A stretch of 64,000 nt of DNA from NCBI RefSeq assembly GCF_003335585.1, contig NZ_QBFD01000002.1:1-64000 (forward strand), in the 5' to 3' direction. The position numbers were made by a program, and so were the translations under genes. A model generated the notes under the pieces. It was not told where the DNA came from. It saw only the letters and a list, made by a program, of their open reading frames with translations, and searched no databases. Shown one piece after another: positions 27,076-35,366 of the stretch (positions are counted from its first letter, which is position 1; the number at the start of each line of letters is the position of its first letter). Source of the stretch: Sulfitobacter sp. DFL-14. Lineage in GTDB: Bacteria > Pseudomonadota > Alphaproteobacteria > Rhodobacterales > Rhodobacteraceae.

Positions 27076-28095
27076 ATGCGAAAGTTTACCAAATTCTTGA
27101 CCGGCACAGCGCTGGTTCTCAGCATGGCAACCACCGCGCAGGCGGCTGAAACCATCACGATCTCAAGCTGGCTGCCGCCCAGCCATCCGATCAACACAGG
27201 GATGCTGCAAGGCCTGATCGACATGATGGAATCCGCGACGGGGGGTGAAGTCACCGGCGAGATCAAGATGGGCCTTGCCCCGCCACCGGCCCAGATGGAC
27301 CTGGTGATGGATGGTGCGGCGGATATGACGATCATCTTCCACGGCTATCAGCCGGGCCGTTTCGTCGGATCGAAGCTGATCGAAGTGCCCGGATACGAAG
27401 GCAGCGCCGAAGCCGCCTCGGTGGCCTATTGGCGGGTGCAGAAAGAATACCTCGATGCGCTGGACGAACACCGTGGCACCAAGCTGGTGGCGCTGACAAC
27501 CCATGGTCCCGGGCAGATCCACTCCAACAAGGAGGTCAAGACACTGGCCGATCTGCAGGGGCTGAAAACCCGTCTGGGCGGCGGGGTGTCGGCCGATGTC
27601 GGGGCGGAACTGGGGCTTGTGGGCATTCAGGTGCCGGCGCCGAAAGTCTATGAGACGCTGGATTCCGGGGCCGCTGACGCCGTGGCCATGAACATGGGCG
27701 AGCGGATCAGCTTCAAGCTGAACGAGGTCGCCAAGAACGTCTATGAAATGCCCGGCGGCTTTTATCGCGGGTCTTTCGCGGTGATCATGAGCCAGGACAA
27801 ATTTGACAGCCTGCCCGAAAACCTGCAGGCCGCGCTGGACGAGCAGGTCTTTGGTGAAACCGCAAGCCGGATGATGGGTCAGGTCTGGGACGAAAGCGAC
27901 GCAGAGGCGCGGGCACAGACCGAAGCCGCGGCAGACAATACCATCGTGACGGCCAGCGCAGAAGATCAGGCCACCTTTGCCGAAATGGGGCAACGGGTGC
28001 GCGACAAGGTTCTGGCGGAGCTTGAGGCCGCTGGTGTCGATGCGCTGGCGGCCTATGAGATGGTCGTGGCAGAGATGGCCAAAGAAACCAAATGA
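27076..28095 (+). CDS. TRAP transporter substrate-binding protein (DctP family), system 1
   Basis: This is a 339-residue periplasmic binding protein with a Sec signal peptide (cleavage after AQA at about 23). The DctP fold is shown by the SSWLPPSHPIN start and the conserved Arg-containing segment LQGLKTRLGGG (about 150-160), which in this family binds a substrate carboxylate. AAAGGGAGTGAG precedes the ATG. With the two membrane genes downstream it forms a complete Na+-driven importer, presumably for an organic acid degraded by the neighbouring enzymes. Confidence 0.92.
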   Translation: MRKFTKFLTGTALVLSMATTAQAAETITISSWLPPSHPINTGMLQGLIDMMESATGGEVTGEIKMGLAPPPAQMDLVMDGAADMTIIFHGYQPGRFVGSKLIEVPGYEGSAEAASVAYWRVQKEYLDALDEHRGTKLVALTTHGPGQIHSNKEVKTLADLQGLKTRLGGGVSADVGAELGLVGIQVPAPKVYETLDSGAADAVAMNMGERISFKLNEVAKNVYEMPGGFYRGSFAVIMSQDKFDSLPENLQAALDEQVFGETASRMMGQVWDESDAEARAQTEAAADNTIVTASAEDQATFAEMGQRVRDKVLAELEAAGVDALAAYEMVVAEMAKETK

Positions 28096-28102
28096 CCGGT
28101 TC

Positions 28103-28123
28103 GGGCAGGGTTCATCCCTGCCC
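28103..28123 (+). other. Intercistronic hairpin between dctP and dctQ (system 1)
   Basis: GGGCAGGG-TTCAT-CCCTGCCC is a perfect 8-bp stem within the 50-base gap, without a full T tract. Such hairpins commonly protect the binding-protein mRNA or attenuate read-through, giving more binding protein than membrane subunits. Confidence 0.6.
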
Positions 28124-28145
28124 TTCCCTCACCCCTTGAGGTTCT

Positions 28146-28652
28146 ATGCAACAGGTGATCAAACTCGCCCGCCTTGCTGCGGCCCTGCCGATGGCGGTGG
28201 CATCGCTTGCCCTGTTTGCGCTGATGGTGCTGACGTTCTGTGACGTGGTGCTGCGGTCGGCGCTGAATGCGCCGATCGAGGCCGCGACCGAATTGACCCG
28301 GATCGCCATCGCGATTGTGGTGTTTTCCGCCCTGCCGATCCTGTCGGCCCGCGAAGAGCATATTGCCGTCGATCTTGCCGATGGCCTTTTTGACCGGCTG
28401 CACATCGCGCGGCTCAGGGATGGATTTGTCAATCTGATCTGTGGCGTGATGCTGTACTGGCCCGCGCAAAGGGTCGTGGTACTGGCCGAACGGGGCCGCA
28501 GCTATGGCGACATGACCGAATACCTTTCCATCCCCACATTTTACGTGGAATATTTCATCGCCATCATGACCTTTCTGTCGGCGCTGGTGCTGATCATCAA
28601 GGGGCTGTTGCACTGGTTTGCGCCCCGCGCGCTGGAGACCCTGCATGATTGA
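28146..28652 (+). CDS. TRAP transporter small permease (DctQ family), system 1
   Basis: This 168-residue inner-membrane protein has four predicted helices: about 15-35, 50-66 around FSALPIL, 88-110 and 130-155. The DctQ pattern DVVLRSALNAPIEAATELT is near 30-50, followed by the REEHIAVDL segment. It is the small subunit that joins the large permease. Its stop overlaps the large permease start. Confidence 0.88.
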   Translation: MQQVIKLARLAAALPMAVASLALFALMVLTFCDVVLRSALNAPIEAATELTRIAIAIVVFSALPILSAREEHIAVDLADGLFDRLHIARLRDGFVNLICGVMLYWPAQRVVVLAERGRSYGDMTEYLSIPTFYVEYFIAIMTFLSALVLIIKGLLHWFAPRALETLHD

Positions 28653-29958
28653 ATCCTGCATCGGCTTTGCCGCCGTTTTCCTGCTGGTCCTGTGCCGCAT
28701 CCCCATCGCCTTTGCCATGGGGCTGGTGGGCATGATCGGCTTTACCTATCAGACCAATTTCACCGCCTCGATCTCGATGGTGTCACGGCTGCTGATCGAC
28801 ACCTCGCAGGACTACGGGCTGTCGGTGGTGCCCTTGTTCATCCTGATGGGCCTTTTCGTGAACAAGGGCGGGATCAGCCGCGAGCTTTATGCCGTATCCA
28901 ATGCCTTTCTCGGGCATTTCCGGGGCGGGCTGGCGATGGCGACCATCGTGGCCTGCGGCGGGTTTGCGGCGATCTGCGGATCGTCACTGGCCACCGCGGC
29001 AACCATGTCCAAGGTGGCCATGCCGGAGATGCGCAAGTTCGGATATGCAGACAGCCTTTCGACCGCCTCCATCGCGGCGGGCGGCACGCTGGGCATCCTG
29101 ATCCCGCCTTCGGTGATCCTGGTGATCTATGGGCTGCTGACGGAAACCTCCATCGGGCAGCTTTTCATCGCGGGGATCATTCCCGGCGCACTTGGCATCC
29201 TGCTGTATCTGGTGGCGGTCCGCTATACCGTGGCGCGCAATCCGGATGCCGGGCCCGCCGGACCGCGGGCGGGATGGACGGAGCGTCTGGCTGCGGTCAA
29301 AGGCGTCTGGGCAGTTCTGCTGCTCTTCGGCCTTGTCATCGGCGGGCTTTACGGGGCGCTTGATTTCTGGCCGATACACCTGGCCTTTTCGCCGACCGAA
29401 GCGGCGGGCATGGGGGCCGCAGGGGCGTTTTTGATTGCCCTGGCGCGGGGCGGGCTGAACTGGGGCGGCCTGCGCGATGTGTTGCAGGAAACCACCCTGA
29501 CCACCGCCAGCCTCTTTGCGGTGCTGATCGGGGCCTGGATCTTTTCCAACTTCGTCAACATCGCGGGCCTGCCAGAAGCCTTGCGCGCTGCGGTCAGTGC
29601 CTATGACGTGTCGCCCTGGGTGGTCATGGCGATGATCATCGGCATCTACATCGTGCTGGGCTGCATTTTTGAATCCTTGTCGATGCTGCTGCTGACGGTC
29701 CCGATCTTCTTTCCCCTGGTGACCGGCCTTGGCTTTGACCCGGTGTGGTTCGGGATCATCGTGGTGGTGGTCACGGAAATCAGCCTGATCACCCCTCCCG
29801 TAGGCCTTAACGTCTTTGTGCTGAAGGGTGTGGTGGGCGATGTGTCCACCGGTACGATCTTTCGCGGGGTGACACCGTTCTGGATGGTCGACATCATCCG
29901 GCTGATCCTGCTGCTGGCCTTTCCCGCGCTGGTGCTGTTCCTGCCCTCACAAATGTAA
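28645..29958 (+). CDS. TRAP transporter large permease (DctM family), system 1
   Basis: This 437-residue transporter subunit has about 12 membrane segments. Family signatures are CGGFAAICGSSLATAATMSK near 104-123, GGTLGILIPPSVILVIYGLL near 148-167 and the C-terminal PPVGLNVFVLKGV. It carries out Na+-coupled translocation. The ATG at 28645 overlaps the dctQ end by 8 bases, which fixes the start. The operon ends at the hairpin pair at 30059-30102, facing the second TRAP operon. Confidence 0.93.
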   Translation: MIESCIGFAAVFLLVLCRIPIAFAMGLVGMIGFTYQTNFTASISMVSRLLIDTSQDYGLSVVPLFILMGLFVNKGGISRELYAVSNAFLGHFRGGLAMATIVACGGFAAICGSSLATAATMSKVAMPEMRKFGYADSLSTASIAAGGTLGILIPPSVILVIYGLLTETSIGQLFIAGIIPGALGILLYLVAVRYTVARNPDAGPAGPRAGWTERLAAVKGVWAVLLLFGLVIGGLYGALDFWPIHLAFSPTEAAGMGAAGAFLIALARGGLNWGGLRDVLQETTLTTASLFAVLIGAWIFSNFVNIAGLPEALRAAVSAYDVSPWVVMAMIIGIYIVLGCIFESLSMLLLTVPIFFPLVTGLGFDPVWFGIIVVVVTEISLITPPVGLNVFVLKGVVGDVSTGTIFRGVTPFWMVDIIRLILLLAFPALVLFLPSQM

Positions 29959-30058
29959 CGGAGCGCCATCCCGGGGATGACATCGAAGTGTCCGACCATG
30001 TGACCGGGGTACGCCTGCCCCATCCCAAGTGGCTTTGACCCTGCGGCGGGGCGGGGGA

Positions 30059-30102
30059 AAAACTTTTTGAAAAGTTTTGCCCGGAATTTTCGAAAATTCC
30101 GG
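30059..30102. terminator. Tandem bidirectional hairpins between convergent TRAP operons
   Basis: AAAACTTTT-TG-AAAAGTTTT (30059-30078) is followed by a perfect 22-base palindrome at 30081-30102 (CCGGAATTTT and its complement with no loop). The T-rich stems serve both directions, and the stop codons of the two dctM genes face each other. Confidence 0.85.
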
Positions 30103-30115
30103 CCCCCTTGGCTGT

Positions 30116-31453
30116 CTATTCGCCCAGGTTCGGCAGCCAGAGCGCAATCTGGGGGAAGATGATCAACAGCACCACCAGCAGAATCGCGCAGCCCATGTAG
30201 GGCAAAGCGGCCATGTAGATGTCGCGCATCGTGGTGTCGGGTGGCGCCACCCCCTTCATCACGAAGAGCAGCAACCCGAAGGGTGGCGTGGTAAAGCTGA
30301 TCTCTAGCGCCATCAGGATGATCACCCCGAACCAGATCAGGTCAAAGCCCAGCGTCTGCGCCAGCGGGAAAAAGATCGGCACCGTCAGCAGCATCATGGA
30401 AAGCTGGTCCATGAACATGCCCAGCACCAGCAGGATGCAGAACATGATGACCAGCATCACGATGGGGTCGAATTCGAATTGTGTCGCCCAGCGGATCAGC
30501 CCCGAGGACGCCCCCGAAAACGCCAGCAAGGCCGAGAAGGTGGCGGAACCGAAGATGATCAGCAGTGCCATGGTCGTCACCCGCAGCGCACCGGTGACGG
30601 AGGCCACGAAGCTGGCCCAGGTCAGCTTGCGGTAAACGATGGCCAGCAGCAGCACGCCGACACAGCCGAAGGCGGCGGATTCCGACGGGGTCGCCCAGCC
30701 GTTCATGATCAGCAGGATCACCCCGACCACGATCGACATCATCGGCATGATGTCAAAGAACAGCAGCCGCATCTTTTCGGAAAACGCGGTCGGCTCGACC
30801 TCGTAGACCGGGGCGGCTGTCGGATCCCACAGGCAGAGGCCCAGGATCAGGATCACATAGAAACAGGCCAGCATCAGCCCCGGCACCACGCCCGCAAGCA
30901 GCAGGTCGCCCACATCCAGCGTTGCCAGTGTTGCCAGCAGAACCGCCAGCGCCGAGGGCGGAATCAGCATCGCCAGCCCCCCGGTGCCGAGGATCGGACC
31001 GATGGCCATGTGCTTCTTGTAGCCCTTCGCTTCCATCTCGGGCACCATGAGCGAGCCGAGCAAAGCGGTGGAGCCCAGCGAAGAACCCGACAGGGTGGCA
31101 AAGGCCGTGCCCCCGGCGACGGTGACAAAGGAGAGGCGGCCGGGGATGCGGCCCATCAGTTTCTCGACCGCCGCAAACATCTTGTTGCCAAGGCCGGTGT
31201 GAAAGAAAATTTCGCCCATCAGCAGGAACATCGGCACCGGCATCAGGTTGAAGGTGGTCACCGTCGGCAGGGCGTTGTTGACCAATTGCCCGATCCCCCG
31301 CGACATCTGCCGCAGCAGGTCACCGTTGCCACCCATGAAATAGGTCGCGCCGATCATGTTGGCGGCGATAAAGGCCAGGGCCACGGGGATGCCCATGAAC
31401 ATCAGGAACAGGATCATCCCCAGAAGGAACGACAGCGCGTAATACCATTCCAT
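30116..31453 (-). CDS. TRAP transporter large permease (DctM family), system 2
   Basis: This is a 445-residue polytopic DctM subunit. Signatures include AGGTAFATLSGSSLGSTALLG near 113-133, GTGGLAMLIPPSALAVLLAT near 156-175 and the C-terminal FTTPPFGLLLFVMKGV. It is the last gene of the leftward dctP-dctQ-dctM operon, 18 bases after dctQ. It is clearly diverged from the DctM of system 1, so the two transporters probably take different substrates. A longer periplasmic loop (DPTAAPVYEVEPTAFSEKM) is present in the middle. Confidence 0.93.
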   Translation of the reverse strand: MEWYYALSFLLGMILFLMFMGIPVALAFIAANMIGATYFMGGNGDLLRQMSRGIGQLVNNALPTVTTFNLMPVPMFLLMGEIFFHTGLGNKMFAAVEKLMGRIPGRLSFVTVAGGTAFATLSGSSLGSTALLGSLMVPEMEAKGYKKHMAIGPILGTGGLAMLIPPSALAVLLATLATLDVGDLLLAGVVPGLMLACFYVILILGLCLWDPTAAPVYEVEPTAFSEKMRLLFFDIMPMMSIVVGVILLIMNGWATPSESAAFGCVGVLLLAIVYRKLTWASFVASVTGALRVTTMALLIIFGSATFSALLAFSGASSGLIRWATQFEFDPIVMLVIMFCILLVLGMFMDQLSMMLLTVPIFFPLAQTLGFDLIWFGVIILMALEISFTTPPFGLLLFVMKGVAPPDTTMRDIYMAALPYMGCAILLVVLLIIFPQIALWLPNLGE

Positions 31454-31471
31454 CAGAACGGGCCTTTCGAG

Positions 31472-31969
31472 TTATTCATGAACGCCCGCCTGCCCGGAAT
31501 GCAAGGTTTCCGCCCCAAAGACGAAGCGCAGGAAATTCAGGGCCATCAGCCCAAAACAGACCGGCATGGAGATCAGCAGCATCCATTTCGGCATGTCGAG
31601 CGACCGCATGTCCGCATCGCCAAAGTGATAGGCCCGCAGCGTGGTCGCGCCCGAATACCAGACCAGCACGAGGCAGATCAGCACGCAAAGGAGCGCGACA
31701 AAGCGTGAAAACGGTTTACTTACCGCAACCGGCAGCGCGGCAGTCAGCAATTCGATGAACACATGCCCCTTCAGCCGGACAAGCCAGGGGGAGGCCGCCA
31801 TGACGATGTACAGCAGCCCGTATTCGGAGAAGGTAAAGATATGCGACGAGCCGGAATGGTTGAAAGACCGTGCCGTCGCCTGGAAGACGATGCCGAACAT
31901 GATCGCCACCAGATAGGTCCCGGCAAGGATCGCGAGCAGATTACAGATGGCGTCGAGCAGTTTCAGCAC
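31472..31969 (-). CDS. TRAP transporter small permease (DctQ family), system 2
   Basis: This 165-residue inner-membrane protein has four hydrophobic segments (about 8-30, 47-65, 85-106 and 128-150) and the DctQ-type SEYGLLYIVMAASPWLVRLKGHVFIELL stretch near 48-75. It is co-transcribed between the binding-protein and large-permease genes. The start at 31969 is the first ATG after the intercistronic hairpin. Confidence 0.85.
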   Translation of the reverse strand: MLKLLDAICNLLAILAGTYLVAIMFGIVFQATARSFNHSGSSHIFTFSEYGLLYIVMAASPWLVRLKGHVFIELLTAALPVAVSKPFSRFVALLCVLICLVLVWYSGATTLRAYHFGDADMRSLDMPKWMLLISMPVCFGLMALNFLRFVFGAETLHSGQAGVHE

Positions 31970-31992
31970 AAGCGGCCTCCGACACGAAGAAG

Positions 31993-32016
31993 GGCGCGAA
32001 GATTACGCTCCGCGCC
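31993..32016 (-). other. Intercistronic hairpin between dctP and dctQ (system 2)
   Basis: Read on the minus strand, GGCGCGGAG-CGTAAT-CTTCGCGCC forms a 9-bp stem with one G-T pair in the 59-base gap. It sits in the same place as the hairpin in the other TRAP operon and likely helps set subunit ratios. Confidence 0.5.
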
Positions 32017-32028
32017 GCTTCGTTGATC

Positions 32029-33042
32029 TTATTCAGGGTGATAGAGCTTGCGCATGGACTCGTAGCTGCTGCCATCGTCGCCCATTTCCTGCAACCGGGT
32101 CTCCATCCGGCCCCAGGCGGCGTCTTCGGCCAGCTTGAGATAGGCCGCAGCACCTTCATCGGACATGGCGACGAACTGCACCCCGCGTTTCTCCAGCTCG
32201 GTGCGGTCAGCTTTCACCGTCTCCTGCCGGTCGTTGTAGGATTTCTCCTCCCATTCGATCACGACCTGTTCGATCAGTTCCTGGCTTTCAGGCGACAGCG
32301 CGTCCCAGCTTTCCTTGTTGAAGATCACGCCGATGTCGGTGTTGTAGAAGGGCGGCTCCACCGCGTATTTCATGAACTCGTCCCACTTGAGGTCCATCAG
32401 GCCGATCTCTGTCCAGGCGGCAGCATCGACAACGCCCTTTTCCAGCGCGGCGTAAACTTCCGTCGCGGGCATCGAGGCCGTGGTGGCGTTCAGCGCCTCG
32501 AAGAAGGCGTGATAGATCGGGTTGTCGCGCAGTTTGACCCCGGTCAGGTCCAGCACGCCGTTTTCGTCGAACTTGGGTTCGGTGGAGGTATAGATGTGGA
32601 ACTTTACCCCGCCGTCGATCCAGCCAAGGTGCCGCACGCCAAAGCGTTCCTGGTGTGCCATGTCCATCGCTGCCGCACCGCCATTCGCGCGGGCCTCCAG
32701 CGGTGTGACAGTCGCGGCAACCATCGCGTCGATCTCCGGCACGGAGGCGCCGTAGAAGGAACCGGGAATATGGACCATGTCCACCACGCCATCCCGCACG
32801 GCGGCGGGTTGCTGGAACATGCCGATCGCCTCGGGGCCGCCGCGCACGTCAATCTGGACGATCCCCTTACCGCGCTCGTTGATGTCATCCACCATGGCGA
32901 GGAAAGTCTTTGTATAGACAAGGAATGTCGGGAAAGCATGGGTTGCCGACACCCGATCCTCTGCAAAAGCGGCGGTCGCGGTCAGTGCAAGTGCCGCCAC
33001 ACCTGTCGTGGCCCTGAAGGCCAACCTGTTGAACATTGTCAT
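32029..33042 (-). CDS. TRAP transporter substrate-binding protein (DctP family), system 2
   Basis: This is a 337-residue periplasmic binding protein with a Sec signal peptide (MTMFNRLAFRATTG, hydrophobic AALALTATAAFA, cleavage after AFA). The conserved substrate-carboxylate Arg lies in DLTGVKLRDNPIYHAFFEAL. GGGAG eight bases upstream supports the ATG at 33042; another ATG two codons later is possible. The gene is divergent from the opine-dehydrogenase-like gene, and two putative operators lie between them. Confidence 0.92.
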   Translation of the reverse strand: MTMFNRLAFRATTGVAALALTATAAFAEDRVSATHAFPTFLVYTKTFLAMVDDINERGKGIVQIDVRGGPEAIGMFQQPAAVRDGVVDMVHIPGSFYGASVPEIDAMVAATVTPLEARANGGAAAMDMAHQERFGVRHLGWIDGGVKFHIYTSTEPKFDENGVLDLTGVKLRDNPIYHAFFEALNATTASMPATEVYAALEKGVVDAAAWTEIGLMDLKWDEFMKYAVEPPFYNTDIGVIFNKESWDALSPESQELIEQVVIEWEEKSYNDRQETVKADRTELEKRGVQFVAMSDEGAAAYLKLAEDAAWGRMETRLQEMGDDGSSYESMRKLYHPE

Positions 33043-33077
33043 TTCAGTACTCCCAGTTGGTCTCGTTTTTATTCTTC

Positions 33078-33098
33078 CAATATATGCATTTTCATGCA
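33078..33098. promoter_or_regulatory. Putative shared operator, site C (dctP2 promoter)
   Basis: Read on the minus strand, TGCATGAAAATGCA is a perfect TGCAT-N4-ATGCA palindrome followed by TATATTG. It lies about 45-55 bases upstream of dctP2 and is the best-conserved copy of the shared motif. Confidence 0.6.
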
Positions 33099-33144
33099 AC
33101 TAAGGCAACGGAAATCGCGTAAGCATATCTGCTTTCAACCACAG

Positions 33145-33164
33145 AGCATGTGTTTGCACATAAA
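33145..33164. promoter_or_regulatory. Putative shared operator, site D (opine-dehydrogenase-like promoter)
   Basis: AGCATGTGTTTGCA followed by CATAAA keeps both half-sites with one mismatch each and the AT-rich tail, but has a different spacer. It lies about 45-60 bases upstream of the rightward gene at 33208. Confidence 0.5.
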
Positions 33165-33207
33165 TTGAAGCCTATCACAAACCATGTGAACAGGAAGGGA
33201 GCAAAAT

Positions 33208-34293
33208 ATGGAAATCGCAGTTCTCGGAGGGGGCAACGGGTCCGCAGCGGCAGCTTTGGACTTTTCTGCCGAAGGACACCGGGTCCGGTACTGGCGGCGC
33301 AACGCCGAAGGTGTGGCCGACCTTAACAAGCGCAACAACACCCTGACGCTCAAGGATCACACCGGTGAGAAAGAGGTGCAGATCGCGGTCGTCACAGCCG
33401 ATATCGAAGAGGCTGTCTCTGGTGCTGCGCTGATCGTCTGCCCCACACCGGCCACAGCGCAGCCCGATATTGCACGGGCGATGGCGCCGTTCCTGAAAGA
33501 CGGGCAGGTCATCTATCTGCCGCCTGGCACATTCGGCAGCGTCCTGATGGCGCAGATCATCCGGGGCGCGGGCAACACGGCTGACATCACCCTGGCCGAG
33601 GCGGGCACCCTGCCCTACCTGACGCGCAAGCACGGGGCGGATACGGTCGCGGTGACCACCCGCGCGACACGCCTGCCATCGGGCATCTTCCCGCGCCGCA
33701 ATGCGGAACATGCCCTCAAGGTCATCGCGCAGGCCTACCCCTCGGTCGAGGATTGCGGCGATGGCCTGTCGGGCGCGCTGATGAATGCAGGCCCGATCAT
33801 CCACCCGCCGCTGATCCTGATGAACGCAGGCCCCATCGAACATTTCGACCATTGGGACATCCACAACGAAGGCACACAGCCCGCGATCCGGCGCGTCACG
33901 ACGCGGCTGGACGGCGAGCGGATGGCGCTGCGCGAGGCCCTGGGCTATGGCGCGCCGCATTTTCCGCTGGCGGATCACTATGACCCCGATGGCGAAGAAT
34001 GGATGTATGGGAACGCCGCGCATGAAAAGCTGACGGATTCAGGGGACTGGCGCGAAAACCTGGTGCTGACCGAACACCGCTACATGCGGGAGGACGTGGC
34101 CTGCGGCCTCGCTTTCCTGGTCTCGGTGGGCGATTGGGCCGGTGTGCCGGTGCCGACCGCGCGGGGCCTGCTGGCCGTGGCCTCGGCCATCTGTGACACG
34201 GATTTCGAACAGACCGGGCGAACGCTGGGGTCCATGGGCCTTGCAGACCTCAGCCGCGACCAGATGAAGGCGTTGTTGCAGGAGGGCCTGTGA
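33208..34293 (+). CDS. NAD/NADP octopine/nopaline dehydrogenase family protein
   Basis: This 361-residue protein has an N-terminal Rossmann motif AVLGGGNGSAAAALDFSAEGH (4-24) and a C-terminal octopine_DH domain (about 180-340: SGALMNAGPIIHPPLILMNA, then EDVACGLAFLVSVGDWAGVP). Family members reduce imines formed between an amino acid and an oxo-acid (opines) or oxidise them. AAGGGAGCAAAAT precedes the ATG. It is the first gene of a two-gene operon, overlapping the next gene by one base, and convergent with two aminotransferases. That fits metabolism of an N-substituted amino acid, but the reaction is not proven. Confidence 0.87.
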   Translation: MEIAVLGGGNGSAAAALDFSAEGHRVRYWRRNAEGVADLNKRNNTLTLKDHTGEKEVQIAVVTADIEEAVSGAALIVCPTPATAQPDIARAMAPFLKDGQVIYLPPGTFGSVLMAQIIRGAGNTADITLAEAGTLPYLTRKHGADTVAVTTRATRLPSGIFPRRNAEHALKVIAQAYPSVEDCGDGLSGALMNAGPIIHPPLILMNAGPIEHFDHWDIHNEGTQPAIRRVTTRLDGERMALREALGYGAPHFPLADHYDPDGEEWMYGNAAHEKLTDSGDWRENLVLTEHRYMREDVACGLAFLVSVGDWAGVPVPTARGLLAVASAICDTDFEQTGRTLGSMGLADLSRDQMKALLQEGL

Positions 34294-35273
34294 TGGCACA
34301 GCGCGAGGTGATCGCTGCTGTCGGCGCGGGGCGGATGGGCCGCGGCATGGCCATCGCCTTTGCCTATGCCGGGCATGATGTTGTCCTGATCGACGCAAAG
34401 CACCGGGACAGCGCCGGGTTCGACGCGCTCTGCACACAGATCGATGCGGAACTACGCGGCACGCTCGGCATGCTCTCGGGGTTTGGCATGTTGAGCGGCG
34501 GGGAGATTGATACCGTCCTCGCGCGCATCCGCACTGTCGCCTTGGGCGATTGCGCCTCGGCCCTGGCCAGGGCGGCGGTGATCTTTGAAGGGGTGCCCGA
34601 GGTCATGGAGGCAAAGCGCGATGCATTTGCGATGATCTCTGAACATGCCTCGGCGGAGGCGATTGTCGCCTCCACCACCTCCACCATCCTTTCCAATGAT
34701 CTGCAGGGGTTCGTCACCCACCCGGAACGGTTTCTGAACGCGCATTGGCTGAACCCGGCCTTCCTTGTGCCGCTGGTCGAACTGTCGCCCGGCGAAAAGA
34801 CCGATCCGGCGGTGACCGCGCGGCTGAAGGCGCTGCTGGAACGCATCGGCAAGGTGCCGGTGGTCTGTGCCGCCAGCCCCGGCTACATCGTGCCGCGCAT
34901 CCAGGCGCTGGCGATGAACGAGGCCGCCCGGCTGGTGGAAGAAGGTGTCGCCTCGGCCGAGGATATCGACAAGGCGACGAAATACGGCTTCGGTTTCCGG
35001 TTTGCGATCCTGGGGCTGCTGGAATTCATCGACTGGGGCGGCGGGGATATCCTGTACCATGCCAGCAACTACATGGCTGGTGCCACGGGCGAAGACCGCT
35101 TTGCCGCCCCCCAGATCGTCAAGGACAACATGGCGCAGAACCGCCGCGGCCTGCGCGATGGGCAGGGGTTTCTGGATTACGAAGGGCTGGATGTGCCCGC
35201 CTATCAGAACGACAGGCTCAGCGCCTTTGTCGCGATGTTGCGGCATATGGACAAGATGCCGCCCAAGGGCTGA
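34293..35273 (+). CDS. 3-hydroxyacyl-CoA dehydrogenase family protein
   Basis: This 326-residue 3HCDH-fold dehydrogenase has the NAD motif AAVGAGRMGRGMAIAFAYAGH (about 8-28) and the catalytic His region NAHWLNPAFLVPLVELSPG (about 149-167). Family members include 3-hydroxybutyryl-CoA, L-carnitine and L-gulonate dehydrogenases. The HW/NP arrangement is closer to the last two than to beta-oxidation enzymes. The ATG at 34293 is preceded by GGAGGG; a GTG immediately before it is an alternative start. It is coupled to the opine-dehydrogenase-like gene. Confidence 0.85.
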   Translation: MAQREVIAAVGAGRMGRGMAIAFAYAGHDVVLIDAKHRDSAGFDALCTQIDAELRGTLGMLSGFGMLSGGEIDTVLARIRTVALGDCASALARAAVIFEGVPEVMEAKRDAFAMISEHASAEAIVASTTSTILSNDLQGFVTHPERFLNAHWLNPAFLVPLVELSPGEKTDPAVTARLKALLERIGKVPVVCAASPGYIVPRIQALAMNEAARLVEEGVASAEDIDKATKYGFGFRFAILGLLEFIDWGGGDILYHASNYMAGATGEDRFAAPQIVKDNMAQNRRGLRDGQGFLDYEGLDVPAYQNDRLSAFVAMLRHMDKMPPKG

Positions 35274-35366
35274 GGTGGACCGCCTGTGCCCGAAAGCTCG
35301 GCGGCGGCGGCCCTTGCGCGCGGCGCGCCGGGTATTTTGGGCATAGGGAAGCGGGGGGACCCCGGG

